Positions 37,542-49,066 of a stretch of 64,000 nucleotides of DNA are shown here, one piece after another. Location of the stretch: contig JAMLJH010000001.1 in assembly GCA_023953615.1 (NCBI GenBank), forward strand, positions 2,149,360 through 2,213,359, written 5' to 3'. The notes beneath the pieces are model-generated. The model was not told where the DNA came from. It did no database searches and was given only the letters and a program-made list of their open reading frames with translations. The DNA is from Verrucomicrobiia bacterium. Its GTDB lineage: Bacteria; Verrucomicrobiota; Verrucomicrobiia; Limisphaerales; JADLHS01. Both the position numbers and the translations under genes were made by a program. The first letter of the stretch is position 1. Every line of letters begins with the position of its first letter.

Positions 37542-37982
37542 CTATTGGCAGGCGGGCAATCCGTGTTTGGTTCGGAGCGACGCCCAGGGTTCTTGAGTGG
37601 AAACATCTACGATGCTGGGTTCCGGAGCGTTCGCCGGCGCCAGAATGGCCAGAAAAACGAGTCGTTCGCGGAAAGGATTGTAGGTGCCGTGAACTTCACC
37701 TTTTGGCACCAACACCATTTCGCCCGGACCGAGAATCCGATGCTCCTGACCAATCCATTGTTCGGCGCGACCGGAAACGATGTAGATGATTTCCTCGCGG
37801 TGCGGATGCGTGTGAAACGGGTGCGCGCGCCCGGCTTCCATGTTGGCGCGGACCAGCATCAATTCCTGATTCGGCACCACGTCGGAACGGCAGAGCCATT
37901 CTTCAAGCGTCCAAGGTGAAAGGACATCCACTTTTTCGGCGGCGGTCACGAAACGGCGGGAGTTGATATCAAACGGATTCAT
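37542..37982 (-). CDS. Cupin-domain protein
   Basis: A 146-residue single-domain cupin. Motif 1 is HPFHTHPHREEIIYIVSG, with the metal-binding His and Glu residues, and motif 2 is PGEMVLVPKGEVHGTYN. Members bind a divalent metal and include sugar isomerases, dioxygenases and sugar sensors; nothing here fixes which. ATG 37982 is preferred to an in-frame TTG two codons earlier. The giant ThuA fusion starts 13 bp after its stop, so they are probably one transcript. A distance of only 334 bp separates it from the IS110 transposase. Confidence 0.85.
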   Translation of the reverse strand: MNPFDINSRRFVTAAEKVDVLSPWTLEEWLCRSDVVPNQELMLVRANMEAGRAHPFHTHPHREEIIYIVSGRAEQWIGQEHRILGPGEMVLVPKGEVHGTYNPFRERLVFLAILAPANAPEPSIVDVSTQEPWASLRTKHGLPACQ

Positions 37983-38013
37983 TTTCAAGAACAGGCGGTA
38001 GTTGCGATCTTCC

Positions 38014-38056
38014 TCTCCCCTCCGAGGGGAAAGGATTGAGATGAGGGGTGGTCAGA
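38014..38056. repeat. REP-like intergenic palindromic repeat
   Basis: 'cctctcccctccgaggggaa' followed by 'gagatgaggggtgg' resembles the widespread CCCTCACC...CCTCTCCCC...GGGGAGAGG intergenic repeat. A related unit, 'ccctcaccctgaccctctcc' plus 'cccgcggggga', lies in the same strand orientation at 38281-38312, next to the transposase. Together they bracket a decayed gene. Confidence 0.55.
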
Positions 38057-38059
38057 CGA

Positions 38060-38290
38060 TGGAAGATAACTCGCGAGTGCTTTCGTCCGGCCAGTGCGTT
38101 CCATTGGCGTCCGCCGGATTTCAAACCGAACGCTTTCAATCTCACCTCGCAGTTGATGGTTTCGGAAGCGTAAGACCTTGATGTCCTGCTGCGTGACAAA
38201 TCGGCTCCGCTTTTCCGCGTCAGTTGATTCGTGGCGCCGGGCAAAATTGCGAGCGGCGGCGATGCGGATTCGCCGCTGCCCCCTCACCCT
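38060..38290 (-). pseudogene. Remnant of DUF559 (Vsr-like endonuclease fold) gene, internally deleted
   Basis: In one minus-strand frame the translation reads AAARNFARRHESTDAEKRSRF and then TQQDIKVLRFRNHQLRGEIESV. The first part resembles the start of DUF559 proteins (ARxFARxLRxxSTDAExRLW) and the second resembles their end (GxxVLRFxNxQVxxEIExV). The central portion that carries the catalytic residues is absent, so a functional enzyme is excluded. The frame then runs into the flanking REP-like repeats without clear start or stop. The remnant sits between the cupin gene and the IS110 transposase. Confidence 0.5.
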
Positions 38291-38321
38291 GACCCTCTCC
38301 CCCGCGGGGGAGCAACGGTAT

Positions 38322-40428
<2,107 letters not shown>

Positions 40429-40513
40429 AGCACCGTCTGGTTTAGGGAACCACCCCGCCAATCGAAAGAAAAATCGCCGTCACCTTTTGCGGCCACGGTT
40501 CGCCCCAAGCAAA

Positions 40514-40537
40514 AGGGCGGCCTGGTACGGCCGCCCT
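40514..40537 (-). terminator. Rho-independent terminator after MFS gene
   Basis: Read on the minus strand, AGGGCGGCC and GGCCGCCCT form a perfect 9-bp stem with a 6-nt loop, followed by TTTTGC. It lies 23 bp beyond the MFS stop codon and would end or reduce transcription into the PEP-hydrolase-family gene. Confidence 0.8.
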
Positions 40538-40560
40538 GTGAATTAAATGCAGACGCCTGA

Positions 40561-42042
40561 TCAGCCCACTTCCTTGGCGCCGTGGCCGCTACCCGAAATA
40601 TGCACCTGCTTGTATCCGCCCTTGGATTTGAAATACAGAATCAGCAGCAGGTAACACACGGCCATCGTGGTGGGCAGAGCGGCGGTGGTCTTGAGGGCGG
40701 TGCGGCCTCCGTGCAGATCGGCGTCATGCACTTGCGTTTCTTCCGGAGTGCGGGTGTCCACGGATTTGTTGCGGATCGCACCCACTTTGCTGCCATCCAA
40801 TCCCTGAATTTGAGGGAAGAACAGGAAGCGATTTTTGGTCTCGGATTTGTAAGCTTCGTAAACAGCGGGGGCTTTTTGCCGCAAATCCTTGGAGGCGGCG
40901 TAGTCCTGGTTGTAGCCGATGCCCGGACCGCCGAGCAATCCAGCCGACAACATTCCGATACCGCCCATGGCGCCGATGGTGATCGCTCCGCCTTTGGGGA
41001 ACCGATCCGAAACCACGCCGAGCATGGTCGGCCAGAGGAAGGTTTTGCCCACGCCATAAATGGTCGCCGCAATCACAATGAGCCAGCCGGTGGTGGCACT
41101 GCCCAGGAACGTCAGCCCGATGGCCCCGCAGGTGGCGCCGACAAACAGCAAGCCGAGCGGGGAGATCCGATGGACAATCGGCCCGGCGAAAAACCGCAGG
41201 ATGAACATCAGGGTGGAGGTATAAACAAACAGCAACAGCCCTTGTTCCCGGCTGGCGAGAATGTTGCCGGTGATGTTGCTGATCCAACTGTCCGTCCCCA
41301 GTTCCACGTAGCCCAGCAAGGCGTGAATCACCAGGAGCAAGAGGAGCAGGGGCGCGGCAAATTCCTTCAGCATGTCGAAGAAACTGATGCCGTGCTCGCT
41401 GGCTTCGGATTTCGGGAAGCGTTGTTTAAGGCACATCAGGCCGTAGAGCACCACGGGAATCATGAAGAGGCTGATCTGGATTTCCCATTTGACCTTGCCG
41501 ACCATGAAATAAGAAGCCAGTCCGCCCGCCACCAAGCCACCGGGCCAGCCCGCGTGCAAGATGTTCAGGTAATGCGTCCGGTTCTTGGGGAATAAAGTGG
41601 CGACCAGCGGATTGACCACGGCTTCGGCCGTGCCGTTGCCAATGGCAAACATGAACATGCCCCAGAACAGACATTGGTAGGCGGCGTTCTTGGCCGCGGC
41701 GGGGTCGGCGGCGACCATCGAATTATAGATGGGAGTTGCCGCCAGGGTGACGATCGCGGAAAGGAAGTGCATAATGAACGCGAAGATCATCAGCTTGCCG
41801 TAGCCCACCTTGTCCGCGATCAGCGCGCCCAGGAGGATGATGATGCCAAAGCCGGTCAAGCCACCGCCGGTGATGGTGCCCAGGTCGCTTTGCGTGAATC
41901 CGAATTGGGTGCCCCAATCGCTGAGGATGCCGCCTCGGATGGAAAAGCCGACCCCGGCGGCAAGGATGGCCATGAACCCCGCCCACAACAGGCGGTTGGC
42001 GTTGGGGGTGACCCCTACGGTACTGGCAGATGCGTTGCTCAT
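40561..42042 (-). CDS. MFS transporter, probably for a sugar
   Basis: A 493-residue inner-membrane transporter of the major facilitator superfamily, with about 12 hydrophobic helices starting at LLWAGFMAILAAGVGFSIRGGIL. The first loop carries GALIADKVGYGKLM, the family's conserved loop 2-3 motif in modified form. A large polar loop (about 385-455) precedes the final helix AVCYLLLILYF. The pattern resembles sugar-specific FucP/NagP-like carriers in Verrucomicrobia, but the substrate is not readable. It heads the minus-strand run that includes the TIM barrel, cupin, ThuA fusion and Tm-1-like genes, and is divergent from lpxA. Confidence 0.88.
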   Translation of the reverse strand: MSNASASTVGVTPNANRLLWAGFMAILAAGVGFSIRGGILSDWGTQFGFTQSDLGTITGGGLTGFGIIILLGALIADKVGYGKLMIFAFIMHFLSAIVTLAATPIYNSMVAADPAAAKNAAYQCLFWGMFMFAIGNGTAEAVVNPLVATLFPKNRTHYLNILHAGWPGGLVAGGLASYFMVGKVKWEIQISLFMIPVVLYGLMCLKQRFPKSEASEHGISFFDMLKEFAAPLLLLLLVIHALLGYVELGTDSWISNITGNILASREQGLLLFVYTSTLMFILRFFAGPIVHRISPLGLLFVGATCGAIGLTFLGSATTGWLIVIAATIYGVGKTFLWPTMLGVVSDRFPKGGAITIGAMGGIGMLSAGLLGGPGIGYNQDYAASKDLRQKAPAVYEAYKSETKNRFLFFPQIQGLDGSKVGAIRNKSVDTRTPEETQVHDADLHGGRTALKTTAALPTTMAVCYLLLILYFKSKGGYKQVHISGSGHGAKEVG

Positions 42043-42182
42043 AAGTGGTTGTTTTTTATTCGTTGCTAGTCAATGAATGGGCGGCAATACACCCGTTGTC
42101 AGGGCGGCTGTCAACGATTTTTCCACGCTCGGACGGTAAATCTGCGTGAATCCGCCGCCCGAGTCGTTTAGTCTCTCCCCAC

Positions 42183-42998
42183 ATGATTCATCCGACGGCG
42201 ATCATTTCGCCCCAGGCAAAACTTCATCCCACCGTGCGCGTTGGGCCTTACGCCGTCATTGACGCGGGCGTCGAATTGGGCGCGGATTGCGTGGTGGGAC
42301 CACAGGTTTATCTCACCGGCCAGTTGCGCGTGGGCGCCCGCAATTGTTTTCACGCGGGTTGCGTGATTGGCGATGCGCCCCAGGATTTGAAATACGACGG
42401 CCAGCCGACGGAAGTGCGGATCGGCACGGACAATGTTTTCCGCGAGCACGTAACGATCCATCGTTCCGCCAAATGCGGCGAAGCCACGGTCATCGGCTCG
42501 CACAATTTGCTGATGGCGCACGCGCATGTGGGGCACAACTGCGTGGTGCATGATCATGTGATTCTGGCCAATGGCGCGTTGCTGGGAGGTTACGCCATCG
42601 TGTTTGATCGGGCGTTTATTTCCGGCAACTCCGCCGTGCATCAATTTGCCCGGGTGGGCACTTTGGCGATGATTCAAGGGCTGTCCGGCGTCAGTCAGGA
42701 TTTGCCTCCGTTCACCGTTTCAACCCAGATCAACGAAATGCGCGGGTTGAATATCATCGGCATGCGCCGGGCGGGCATCAGCGCCGCGGATCGGTTGGAG
42801 GTGAAAAAGCTCTATCGCGAGTTGTTCCGCAGCGGCAAAAATTTGCGAGTCGCCGTCGCGGACGCACAAGGACGTTATGCGAGCGCGGCCGCGCGGACAT
42901 TGCTGGAGTTTGTGCAGAGCAGCAAACGAGGCGTGGTGGCGGATTGCACGCAGCGACGTTGGTCGGCGAACGGGGCGGACGATCTCCCGGCGGATTGA
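42183..42998 (+). CDS. lpxA: UDP-N-acetylglucosamine acyltransferase LpxA
   Basis: LpxA transfers an acyl chain from acyl-ACP to UDP-GlcNAc, the first step of lipid A synthesis. The 271-residue protein shows left-handed beta-helix hexapeptide repeats from the start (MIHPTAIISPQAKLHPTVRVGP). The catalytic His is H118 (LLMAHAHVGHNC), matching E. coli H125, and VHQFARVGTLAMIQG is conserved. It is usually next to lpxD or fabZ, but here it stands alone between an MFS gene and an AsmA-like gene. Together with lpxK and the lpxL-like gene downstream it shows that this organism makes lipid A. Confidence 0.95.
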   Translation: MIHPTAIISPQAKLHPTVRVGPYAVIDAGVELGADCVVGPQVYLTGQLRVGARNCFHAGCVIGDAPQDLKYDGQPTEVRIGTDNVFREHVTIHRSAKCGEATVIGSHNLLMAHAHVGHNCVVHDHVILANGALLGGYAIVFDRAFISGNSAVHQFARVGTLAMIQGLSGVSQDLPPFTVSTQINEMRGLNIIGMRRAGISAADRLEVKKLYRELFRSGKNLRVAVADAQGRYASAAARTLLEFVQSSKRGVVADCTQRRWSANGADDLPAD

Positions 42999-43034
42999 AG
43001 CACTGGCGCGACTCAAGGTCCTCCGCCGTCCCGA

Positions 43035-43841
43035 TTACTTTTTCTTTGGCGTGAGGAGATTATCCAGGCCTTTGGCCGCTTTGTTGAGCGCGTCGCCCGC
43101 CGCTTCGTTGATGGCGTTGGTGGCCGTTTGGGAAATGTTTTGCAGCGCTTCCGCGCCGACTTGACCTAATTTCTCGCCGTAAGTTTTCAGGGCGGCTTCG
43201 TTGATTTTGCTGAGGATGACGCGACCGAGTTCCGCACCGGTGATGCCCTCCGGTCCCTGGCCCAGTCCTTGCAATTCAATCTCGGGTAAAGGCGCCTCGG
43301 CGACCGTGCCGCCCAGGGCCGCCGCGCCGAGCAGCAATTTGCCGCCGGTGACCACCACTTCGTCCACCTGCAATTTTTTGCCCGCGTCGGTGTTGGCGGG
43401 CGCGGGAGTACTGCCGGATGGGCTGCTGGTGGCCCCGCCACCGATGGCGGCCTCCAATTCCTTCTGTAATTTTTGCAGGTTGCTGCCGCCGGGGCCGACT
43501 TCCACGGTCACTTTGGGCGCTTCGATCCGAATGGATTTCACCACGACTTTGTCGGAGAAAATCGAGCGCGGCGAAATGGACACGCTCGCGCGGCCGACGC
43601 TCAGCGCTTCCGGTGATTTGTAGCCTTCGGGATTGCCGATGACCAGGTCCTTGATGGAGGCGTTGCCGCGCAGCAGCGATAGATTGACGTCCTCCACGGT
43701 GACGGAAGCCTTGGTGAGTTCCGGCCCGAACGTCTCGATGCCCTTTTTAATCGCGCCGTTGAGGGACATGCCCACGATGACCACCACCGCAATCAACAGC
43801 ACCACCACCACAATCAAACCACGAACCAAAATCTTTTTCAT
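43035..43841 (-). CDS. AsmA-like membrane-anchored protein
   Basis: A 268-residue protein with an N-terminal membrane anchor (LIVVVVLLIAVVVIVGMSLNGAI). It is followed by SVTVEDVNLSLLRGNASIKDLVIGNPEGYKSPEALSV-type strands, which resemble the start of AsmA-family outer-membrane-biogenesis proteins. A Ser/Pro/Ala linker lies near 138-152. The C-terminus is an Ala-rich helical region (EALQNISQTATNAINEAAGDALNKAAKGLDNL) that could be amphipathic. The function is unknown; a periplasmic role facing the envelope is inferred from the topology. It converges on lpxA. Confidence 0.6.
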   Translation of the reverse strand: MKKILVRGLIVVVVLLIAVVVIVGMSLNGAIKKGIETFGPELTKASVTVEDVNLSLLRGNASIKDLVIGNPEGYKSPEALSVGRASVSISPRSIFSDKVVVKSIRIEAPKVTVEVGPGGSNLQKLQKELEAAIGGGATSSPSGSTPAPANTDAGKKLQVDEVVVTGGKLLLGAAALGGTVAEAPLPEIELQGLGQGPEGITGAELGRVILSKINEAALKTYGEKLGQVGAEALQNISQTATNAINEAAGDALNKAAKGLDNLLTPKKK

Positions 43842-44009
43842 AACCGGATTATTTGAACAGACGCCCGCCGGACGGGCAAATGTAAATCTCGAATTGCCCG
43901 AATTGCCCTCAGCACCAGTTTTAACCGCAAATGCGCACCAATAAACACAAATGGAATTTCAAGCAGCACCGTAGCGCGATTGGATTCGATTTGTTCTTCA
44001 TGGTTTTAG

Positions 44010-45158
44010 TTATTTTTCGTTACGTGTTTTATTTCGGTGCTTCATCAAGAGCGTCGCAAGGGCCAGCAGCGACAGGGAACCAACGACAAGGAAAACTGTT
44101 CTTACAAATGAACCGTTGTTGCGGTTTTGGAGAGAATCGCGCAGCCGTAACTTCTCGGCGCGATGGACGATCTGTGGATCACTGCTTTCTCGCCACGTAT
44201 CATTTGTAATGAGATAGTCAACCGAGGTGTTCCTCGGCAGGCCGTCAGGTCGAAAATCCATCGCGACCATCAGCGCAGGAAGCAGGTTGGTCTCGATGCC
44301 GTCACTGGTGTTCCAATTTGATACCGTCAATAATTGAATCTCGGACCATACCCGTGTGAACAATTCAGAAGAATTGGGGACATCGAAAGCAGGAAACATT
44401 CTTTTCACTATTGCGTGAACGGGGAATGTAACGCCTTGATAATTGGTGGTACTCAGCGCTGAGAATTCAAACTCCAAAAACCCCGAATCGAAAGGGGGAG
44501 GAAAATTGGATAATATCGGCTCCGCTCCTGGCAGGGAATACTGAGGCTCGATATTCACGCCGTTATTCCAAATACGCAGATTCGAGAGAAAGGCGTTGGC
44601 GTCACCACCGTAACTTATCGAGTATTTACCCTCGTTTTTAGGGTGCATTAAGACGGTTACATCGCACTCGCGTGTGTAGATGGGGCGATGAATCCGTTCC
44701 GAATTGATGAACGGCAGTTTGGGCCTGGGACAAAATGTCAGCCAGGACACAAAAAGAGCTTCATGCCCAGGGGTTGGAAACGACAATGGGCAGGCGGTTG
44801 CGACCGCGGCGAGTTTTTGACCATCTCTATCCCCTGCGTCCAGAGGATGAACAATGTAACGAACGCCGCCCGGAATAGTCATGCAGCTTGAGAAAATTCT
44901 GTCGCCGGTCTCCGCATTTGTCTGAACAGAATCCATTCTCCACCACGCATTACTGTAGTACAGCGTGACGAAAGTTTCTGAAACGGAATACGGCGTTTCG
45001 GCTGCATTTGCGGCGAATTCCGATGTCCGCACTCGGATTTTTGCTTCGAACGGAAACAGCCGGTTCACATTGGTGCTGTTATCAGCCAGAGTGGTGAAGT
45101 GCTCGAGGGAGGCCAAAGCAATCAACAACCAAACGATTGGTAAAGGTGCCGCCTTCAT
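44010..45158 (-). CDS. Hypothetical exported protein with C-terminal membrane anchor
   Basis: A 382-residue protein I do not recognise. It has a signal-peptide-like N-terminus (PIVWLLIALASLEHFTTLA) and a C-terminal hydrophobic helix (TVFLVVGSLSLLALATLLM) followed by the basic tail KHRNKTRNEK. The body is probably periplasmic and tethered. Codon use and lower GC than neighbouring genes suggest a lineage-specific or acquired gene. The body includes three cysteines near the middle (CMTIPGG, ACPLSF, TFCPRP) that could form disulfides. The nearest neighbours offer no functional hint. Confidence 0.6.
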   Translation of the reverse strand: MKAAPLPIVWLLIALASLEHFTTLADNSTNVNRLFPFEAKIRVRTSEFAANAAETPYSVSETFVTLYYSNAWWRMDSVQTNAETGDRIFSSCMTIPGGVRYIVHPLDAGDRDGQKLAAVATACPLSFPTPGHEALFVSWLTFCPRPKLPFINSERIHRPIYTRECDVTVLMHPKNEGKYSISYGGDANAFLSNLRIWNNGVNIEPQYSLPGAEPILSNFPPPFDSGFLEFEFSALSTTNYQGVTFPVHAIVKRMFPAFDVPNSSELFTRVWSEIQLLTVSNWNTSDGIETNLLPALMVAMDFRPDGLPRNTSVDYLITNDTWRESSDPQIVHRAEKLRLRDSLQNRNNGSFVRTVFLVVGSLSLLALATLLMKHRNKTRNEK

Positions 45159-45383
45159 TTTCAGTACGAGTTCAGTTCGGTTGGGTTGATTGGTTGTGGT
45201 GGCGCGGCAGACATTAAATCAATCCTGATTTGTATCAGCGGTGAAGCAAACCTAAATTTCAACCCGCCGCGCAATCCATTTTGATTTTCCCTCTCTCTGC
45301 GGGACGCCGTGGAAGTCGTCCCTCCTGCGGGCTGGTTGAAACCGCAAAGAACGCAAAGATCACCAAGCCGGGACGGTGTCGTT

Positions 45384-45777
45384 GTTCGACGCGGGACGCG
45401 TCGAACCTGCACCCGAGACGGGTGCGCTCCCGGAAATAATCACCCCATCGAACCTGACTGAACCGCTGATTGGCCCACGGGTCTTTGCACACCTATGATC
45501 GTGCCAGTGCGATTGGGGAGCATACGCGTCTCGCGTGTGCTGGCGGGCGTCTCGCCCGACAGAATCTGCATCAGCCAAGCCGGAACGGGCCAGTGGCCCG
45601 TTCCACCCAAACTCCAATCGAATCGTTCCGGTCAACAATGTGGCGGCGGCGTCCCGCCGCAGTTCCGCATTGCCCGACGGCGCGCACGGAGTGACGCGCC
45701 CTACCGGTTTCAGTTACCGGAACCGGATGTCGTCCGCGAGACGCGAACGACTACCGCCGAGACGGCGGTGCTCCCCC
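45384..45777. repeat. Array of hairpins with conserved GAGAC or GGA(C) loops
   Basis: The intergenic region 45159-45939 has no gene I can support but holds many palindromes. Four or more share the loop GAGAC (or GTCTC on the other strand) with different stems: GCACCC/GGGTGC at 45409-45425, GCATACGC/GCGTGTGC at 45520-45540, CGGGC/GCCCG at 45544-45558, CGTcCGC/GCGaACG near 45732-45750 and ACCGCC/GGCGGT at 45753-45769. Others have GGA-type or AGT loops: a 10-bp stem at 45384-45406, one at 45582-45604, one near 45644-45660 and one near 45678-45701. Several are followed by GCTCCC. The stems vary while the loop is kept, as in structured repeats. Confidence 0.7.
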
Positions 45778-45939
45778 ATTCCCCATTCCTTTGCCAATCA
45801 TTTCACTGTCTTCCCGTTCGCGTATTTCGTGTATTTCGCGGTTGTATTCTCCCAGTATGATGACGTGCGCTTCCGCATCCTTGCCCTGTCTCGTTTCGCT
45901 TGGCAACCTGCGAGTTCATTAAACTATCGGTGACGGCTT

Positions 45940-47751
45940 ATGAGACGTTTCAAATTGTTGGTGGGTGTCGGATGGCTCTGGTTCGGTCTGTTGTGGATCG
46001 TTCCGAACGTCGGCGCGCGCGACGGCACCGCAGTGGTGACAGATGCGGTGACTGGAATTTTGGAGCGTCTGCAGCGGGAGTTGCCGGCGGATCAATTGGT
46101 CGGATTGACCGTGCCGCAAGTGGAGGCGTTTCTGAATCCAGCGGAACGGGAGGTTCTCGGCGCTCGCTACATCCAACTGCGGGTGAATGTTCCGGTGGTG
46201 GTGACGATTGCGCAGGACGCGCGGCTGGGGGACGATCCGTTCTGGTTGCGCGAGCGTGGTTTTGAGACCGCGGGGGGCAAGGTCCGTCTGGGCACGCGCG
46301 AATACAAGGTTTGGACGAAGGCGTTTGCGGCCGGGGCGATTGGTTTGGGAGTGCCCAGTTTATCCGGGCATGGATCGCATTATCTGGCGTTCTTGCGTCC
46401 GCAGGAGGCGGGGCGCGTTCTTAAAGTGACGCAGCTCCGTCCCGCGGATCTGGCAGTGGCGCCCTTCGTGGCCGGGGTGGCCCCGTACGTGGATCAGGAT
46501 GTGCGTTGGGCAACCATTCCGTCCGAGTTGGAAGGGCAGTTGTTGGTGCGCATGGCTTCGAATCGAGTGAAGCTCGCCCGGCTCATCAGTCTTTTTTACA
46601 ACACCGAGTATCCCGCCACGAACCGCGCCGACCAGGTGCTGTTGACGTGGAGCGGAGATCCGCGCACGACCCAGACCATTCAATGGCGAACTTCCCCGGC
46701 GATTCAGCGGGGCGTGGCGCGCTATCAGTTGAAGTCGGACGGGGCCGATTTTAACCGACTATTCACGCGTTCCAAACCAGCCCGCACGGAACGATTGGAA
46801 ACGCGACGGTTGTTGAATGATCCGCAAATTAATCGTCACACCGTTGAGTTAAAGGGGTTGCAACCCGCGTCCACCTATCTCTATTCGGTTGGTGATGGCA
46901 CGGACGCCGGCTGGACGGCGCCGGCCGAGTTCACCACCGCGCCCGCAGCGGCGGTGTCGTTTTCGTTTGTGTACATGGGCGATGCGCAAAGTGGTCTGGA
47001 CCAGTGGGGGCGGCTGTTGCGTCACGCTTATCAGGCGCAACCGGAGGCGGCGTTTTATCTGATGGCGGGCGATTTGGTGGATCGCGGCGATGGGCGTTGG
47101 AATTGGGACAGCTTGTTTGCAAATGCCAAAGGCGTGTTTGACCGGCGACCGCTGGTGCCGGTGATTGGCAATCATGAATGTCAAGGCGGCGAACCCGAGT
47201 TGTATCTGGCGCAATTCACGTTGCCCCGGAATGGCCCGCGGGGCGTGACGCCCGGCCGCGCTTACGCGTTTGAGTACAGCAACGCCAAGTTTGTGGTTTT
47301 GGATTCCAATTTGGAGCCCGCCACGCAAACGAAGTGGTTGGAAAGGCAACTGGCGGACCGGCGGCCGGTTTGGAAATTTGTCAGTTATCATCATCCGTTT
47401 TATTCGGCGGGGGCAAATCGCGACAACGCCGCGTTGCGTCAGGCGTGGGAGCCGCTGTTTGACAAATACCAGGTGGACCTGGCCTTGGAAGGGCACGATC
47501 ACGTTTATTTGCGTACTTATCCCATGCACGATCAACGGCGGGTGGCAAGTCCGCGGGAGGGAACCGTCCACGTCATTTCGGTTTCCGGCACCAAATTGTA
47601 CGATCTGCCCGAACACGATTATACCGAGGTTGGTTTCAGCAAAATTCCCACCTACCAGGTGTTGGACATTCAGGTCAACGGCTCGCGATTGGTTTATCGG
47701 GCGCGCGACGTGGACGGCACGATCCGCGACGAGTTGGTGATCGAGAAATAG
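45940..47751 (+). CDS. Secreted purple-acid-phosphatase-like metallophosphoesterase
   Basis: A 603-residue exported phosphoesterase. The signal peptide (FKLLVGVGWLWFGLLWIVPNVGA) is followed by an unassigned N-terminal region and an FN3-like purple acid phosphatase N-domain (about 225-330). The metallophosphoesterase core shows all metal motifs: YMGDAQ, AGDLVDRGDG, IGNHECQGG, SYHHPFY and EGHDHVYLRTYP. It probably hydrolyses phosphomonoesters outside the cytoplasm. The invariant Tyr of classical purple acid phosphatases (GDxxY) is not evident, so it may be a related class. It stands between the hairpin array and lpxK. Confidence 0.88.
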   Translation: MRRFKLLVGVGWLWFGLLWIVPNVGARDGTAVVTDAVTGILERLQRELPADQLVGLTVPQVEAFLNPAEREVLGARYIQLRVNVPVVVTIAQDARLGDDPFWLRERGFETAGGKVRLGTREYKVWTKAFAAGAIGLGVPSLSGHGSHYLAFLRPQEAGRVLKVTQLRPADLAVAPFVAGVAPYVDQDVRWATIPSELEGQLLVRMASNRVKLARLISLFYNTEYPATNRADQVLLTWSGDPRTTQTIQWRTSPAIQRGVARYQLKSDGADFNRLFTRSKPARTERLETRRLLNDPQINRHTVELKGLQPASTYLYSVGDGTDAGWTAPAEFTTAPAAAVSFSFVYMGDAQSGLDQWGRLLRHAYQAQPEAAFYLMAGDLVDRGDGRWNWDSLFANAKGVFDRRPLVPVIGNHECQGGEPELYLAQFTLPRNGPRGVTPGRAYAFEYSNAKFVVLDSNLEPATQTKWLERQLADRRPVWKFVSYHHPFYSAGANRDNAALRQAWEPLFDKYQVDLALEGHDHVYLRTYPMHDQRRVASPREGTVHVISVSGTKLYDLPEHDYTEVGFSKIPTYQVLDIQVNGSRLVYRARDVDGTIRDELVIEK

Positions 47752-47891
47752 CCGGTTTGCGCGGCGGCCCGCGTTTTGTCGTCGGCAGTTCTAGTCTGGC
47801 CAGGGGGGCGAACGGATGGTCATAATACGTCGGTGAGGTTGGGGCGCGTTCTTGCTCTACGCCCGGCGGCTTGGCAACATGCGCACGCAAC

Positions 47892-49064
47892 ATGCGGGAA
47901 TCTTTGCGCGTTTGGGCCGAAGCCGTTGAAACCTTTGTCCTCGAAGTCATTTTCGAGGAACGTCAAGGCAAACGGGCGACGGTGGTGCGCGGCTTGTTGT
48001 TCCTCGCCTCCAAACTCTTCGCTCTGGCCGTGAAATTTCGCCGCTTTCTGTATAACGCGCGGATTTTGCGGGACACCACCCTGGGCGTGCAGGTGATTGC
48101 GATTGGCAATCTCACCGTGGGCGGCACGGGCAAGACGCCGGTGGTCGAGAAATTCGCGCGTGAATTGCAGGATGCGGGACGCAACGTCGCCATTTTATCG
48201 CGCGGCTATCGTTCCAAGCCATCGCCGCTGCACCAGTCGCTGCTGGACCGGATTTTGATGCGGCGCGAATTCACGCCGCCGCGGGTGGTGTCGGACGGCA
48301 AATCGTTGTTGCTCGATTCGGAAATGGCCGGGGACGAGCCGCACATGCTGGCGTCCAACCTGAAGGACGTGGTGGTATTGGTGGACAAGGATCGCGTGAA
48401 GAGCGGGCGTTACGCGATCGAGCGGTTTGGATGCGACACGCTGCTGTTGGACGATGGATTTCAATACTGGCGTTTGCGCGGTCGGCGGCACGACGTGGTT
48501 TTGATTGATTGCCAGCAGCCCTTTGGCAACGAGTACCTGTTGCCGCGCGGCACGTTGCGCGAACCGGCCACGCACCTGGCTCGCGCCCACACGATTTTTA
48601 TCACCAAGAGCGACGGCAAGACCGAGGCGTTGCGGCAACGGATCGAAGCGTTGAATCTCGAAGCGCCCATCATCGAGTGCGTGCATCAGCCGATGTATCT
48701 CGAGGACGTGTTCAGCGGCAAACGCGCCGGGCTGGATTTGATCAAGGGCCGGAAAGTCGCGTCGCTGAGCGGCATTGCGCAGCCGGAAAGTTTCGAGCAA
48801 AGCCTGACCCGGTTGGGCGCGGAGGTGGTTTATTCGAAGCGGTTCGCGGATCATCACCGGTTCACGCAACAGGAAGTGCTGAACACCATCAATCGCAGCA
48901 AAAAACGGCAGGCAGAAATCATCGTGACGACGCAAAAAGACGCCGTGCGCTTTCCGAAGTTGGATCGCCGGGATTTGCCAATTTTGTTCATGCGGGTGGA
49001 AATTAACATCGTCAGTGGCGCGGATGATTTCCGCGATTGTGTGCGCCGCATCTGTTTCCGATAA
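47892..49064 (+). CDS. lpxK: Tetraacyldisaccharide 4'-kinase LpxK
   Basis: LpxK phosphorylates the 4' position of the lipid A disaccharide precursor at the inner-membrane face. The 390-residue protein has the P-loop in [19 protein letters not shown] and [14 protein letters not shown] is replaced by MAGDEPHML, and [14 protein letters not shown] is kept. The C-terminal [10 protein letters not shown] and [13 protein letters not shown] segments are conserved. An N-terminal hydrophobic helix region precedes the P-loop. The ATG at 47892 is preferred to the in-frame TTG at 47871. An LpxL-like gene begins 3 bp after the stop. Confidence 0.95.
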   Translation: MRESLRVWAEAVETFVLEVIFEERQGKRATVVRGLLFLASKLFALAVKFRRFLYNARILRDTTLGVQVIAIGNLTVGGTGKTPVVEKFARELQDAGRNVAILSRGYRSKPSPLHQSLLDRILMRREFTPPRVVSDGKSLLLDSEMAGDEPHMLASNLKDVVVLVDKDRVKSGRYAIERFGCDTLLLDDGFQYWRLRGRRHDVVLIDCQQPFGNEYLLPRGTLREPATHLARAHTIFITKSDGKTEALRQRIEALNLEAPIIECVHQPMYLEDVFSGKRAGLDLIKGRKVASLSGIAQPESFEQSLTRLGAEVVYSKRFADHHRFTQQEVLNTINRSKKRQAEIIVTTQKDAVRFPKLDRRDLPILFMRVEINIVSGADDFRDCVRRICFR

Positions 49065-49066
49065 CC

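Noticed and set aside
40514..42042. MFS gene as first gene of an operon with the PEP-hydrolase-family gene
   Set aside because: A good terminator with a 9-bp stem lies between them, so cotranscription would need readthrough; I treat the link as functional context only.
45384..45777. CRISPR array
   Set aside because: The hairpins are not direct repeats of constant length, spacers are irregular and no cas gene is present.
45469..45933. Overlapping open frames of 70-130 codons before the phosphatase gene
   Set aside because: They run through the hairpin array in several frames, are Arg/Pro/Ser-rich and lack family similarity.
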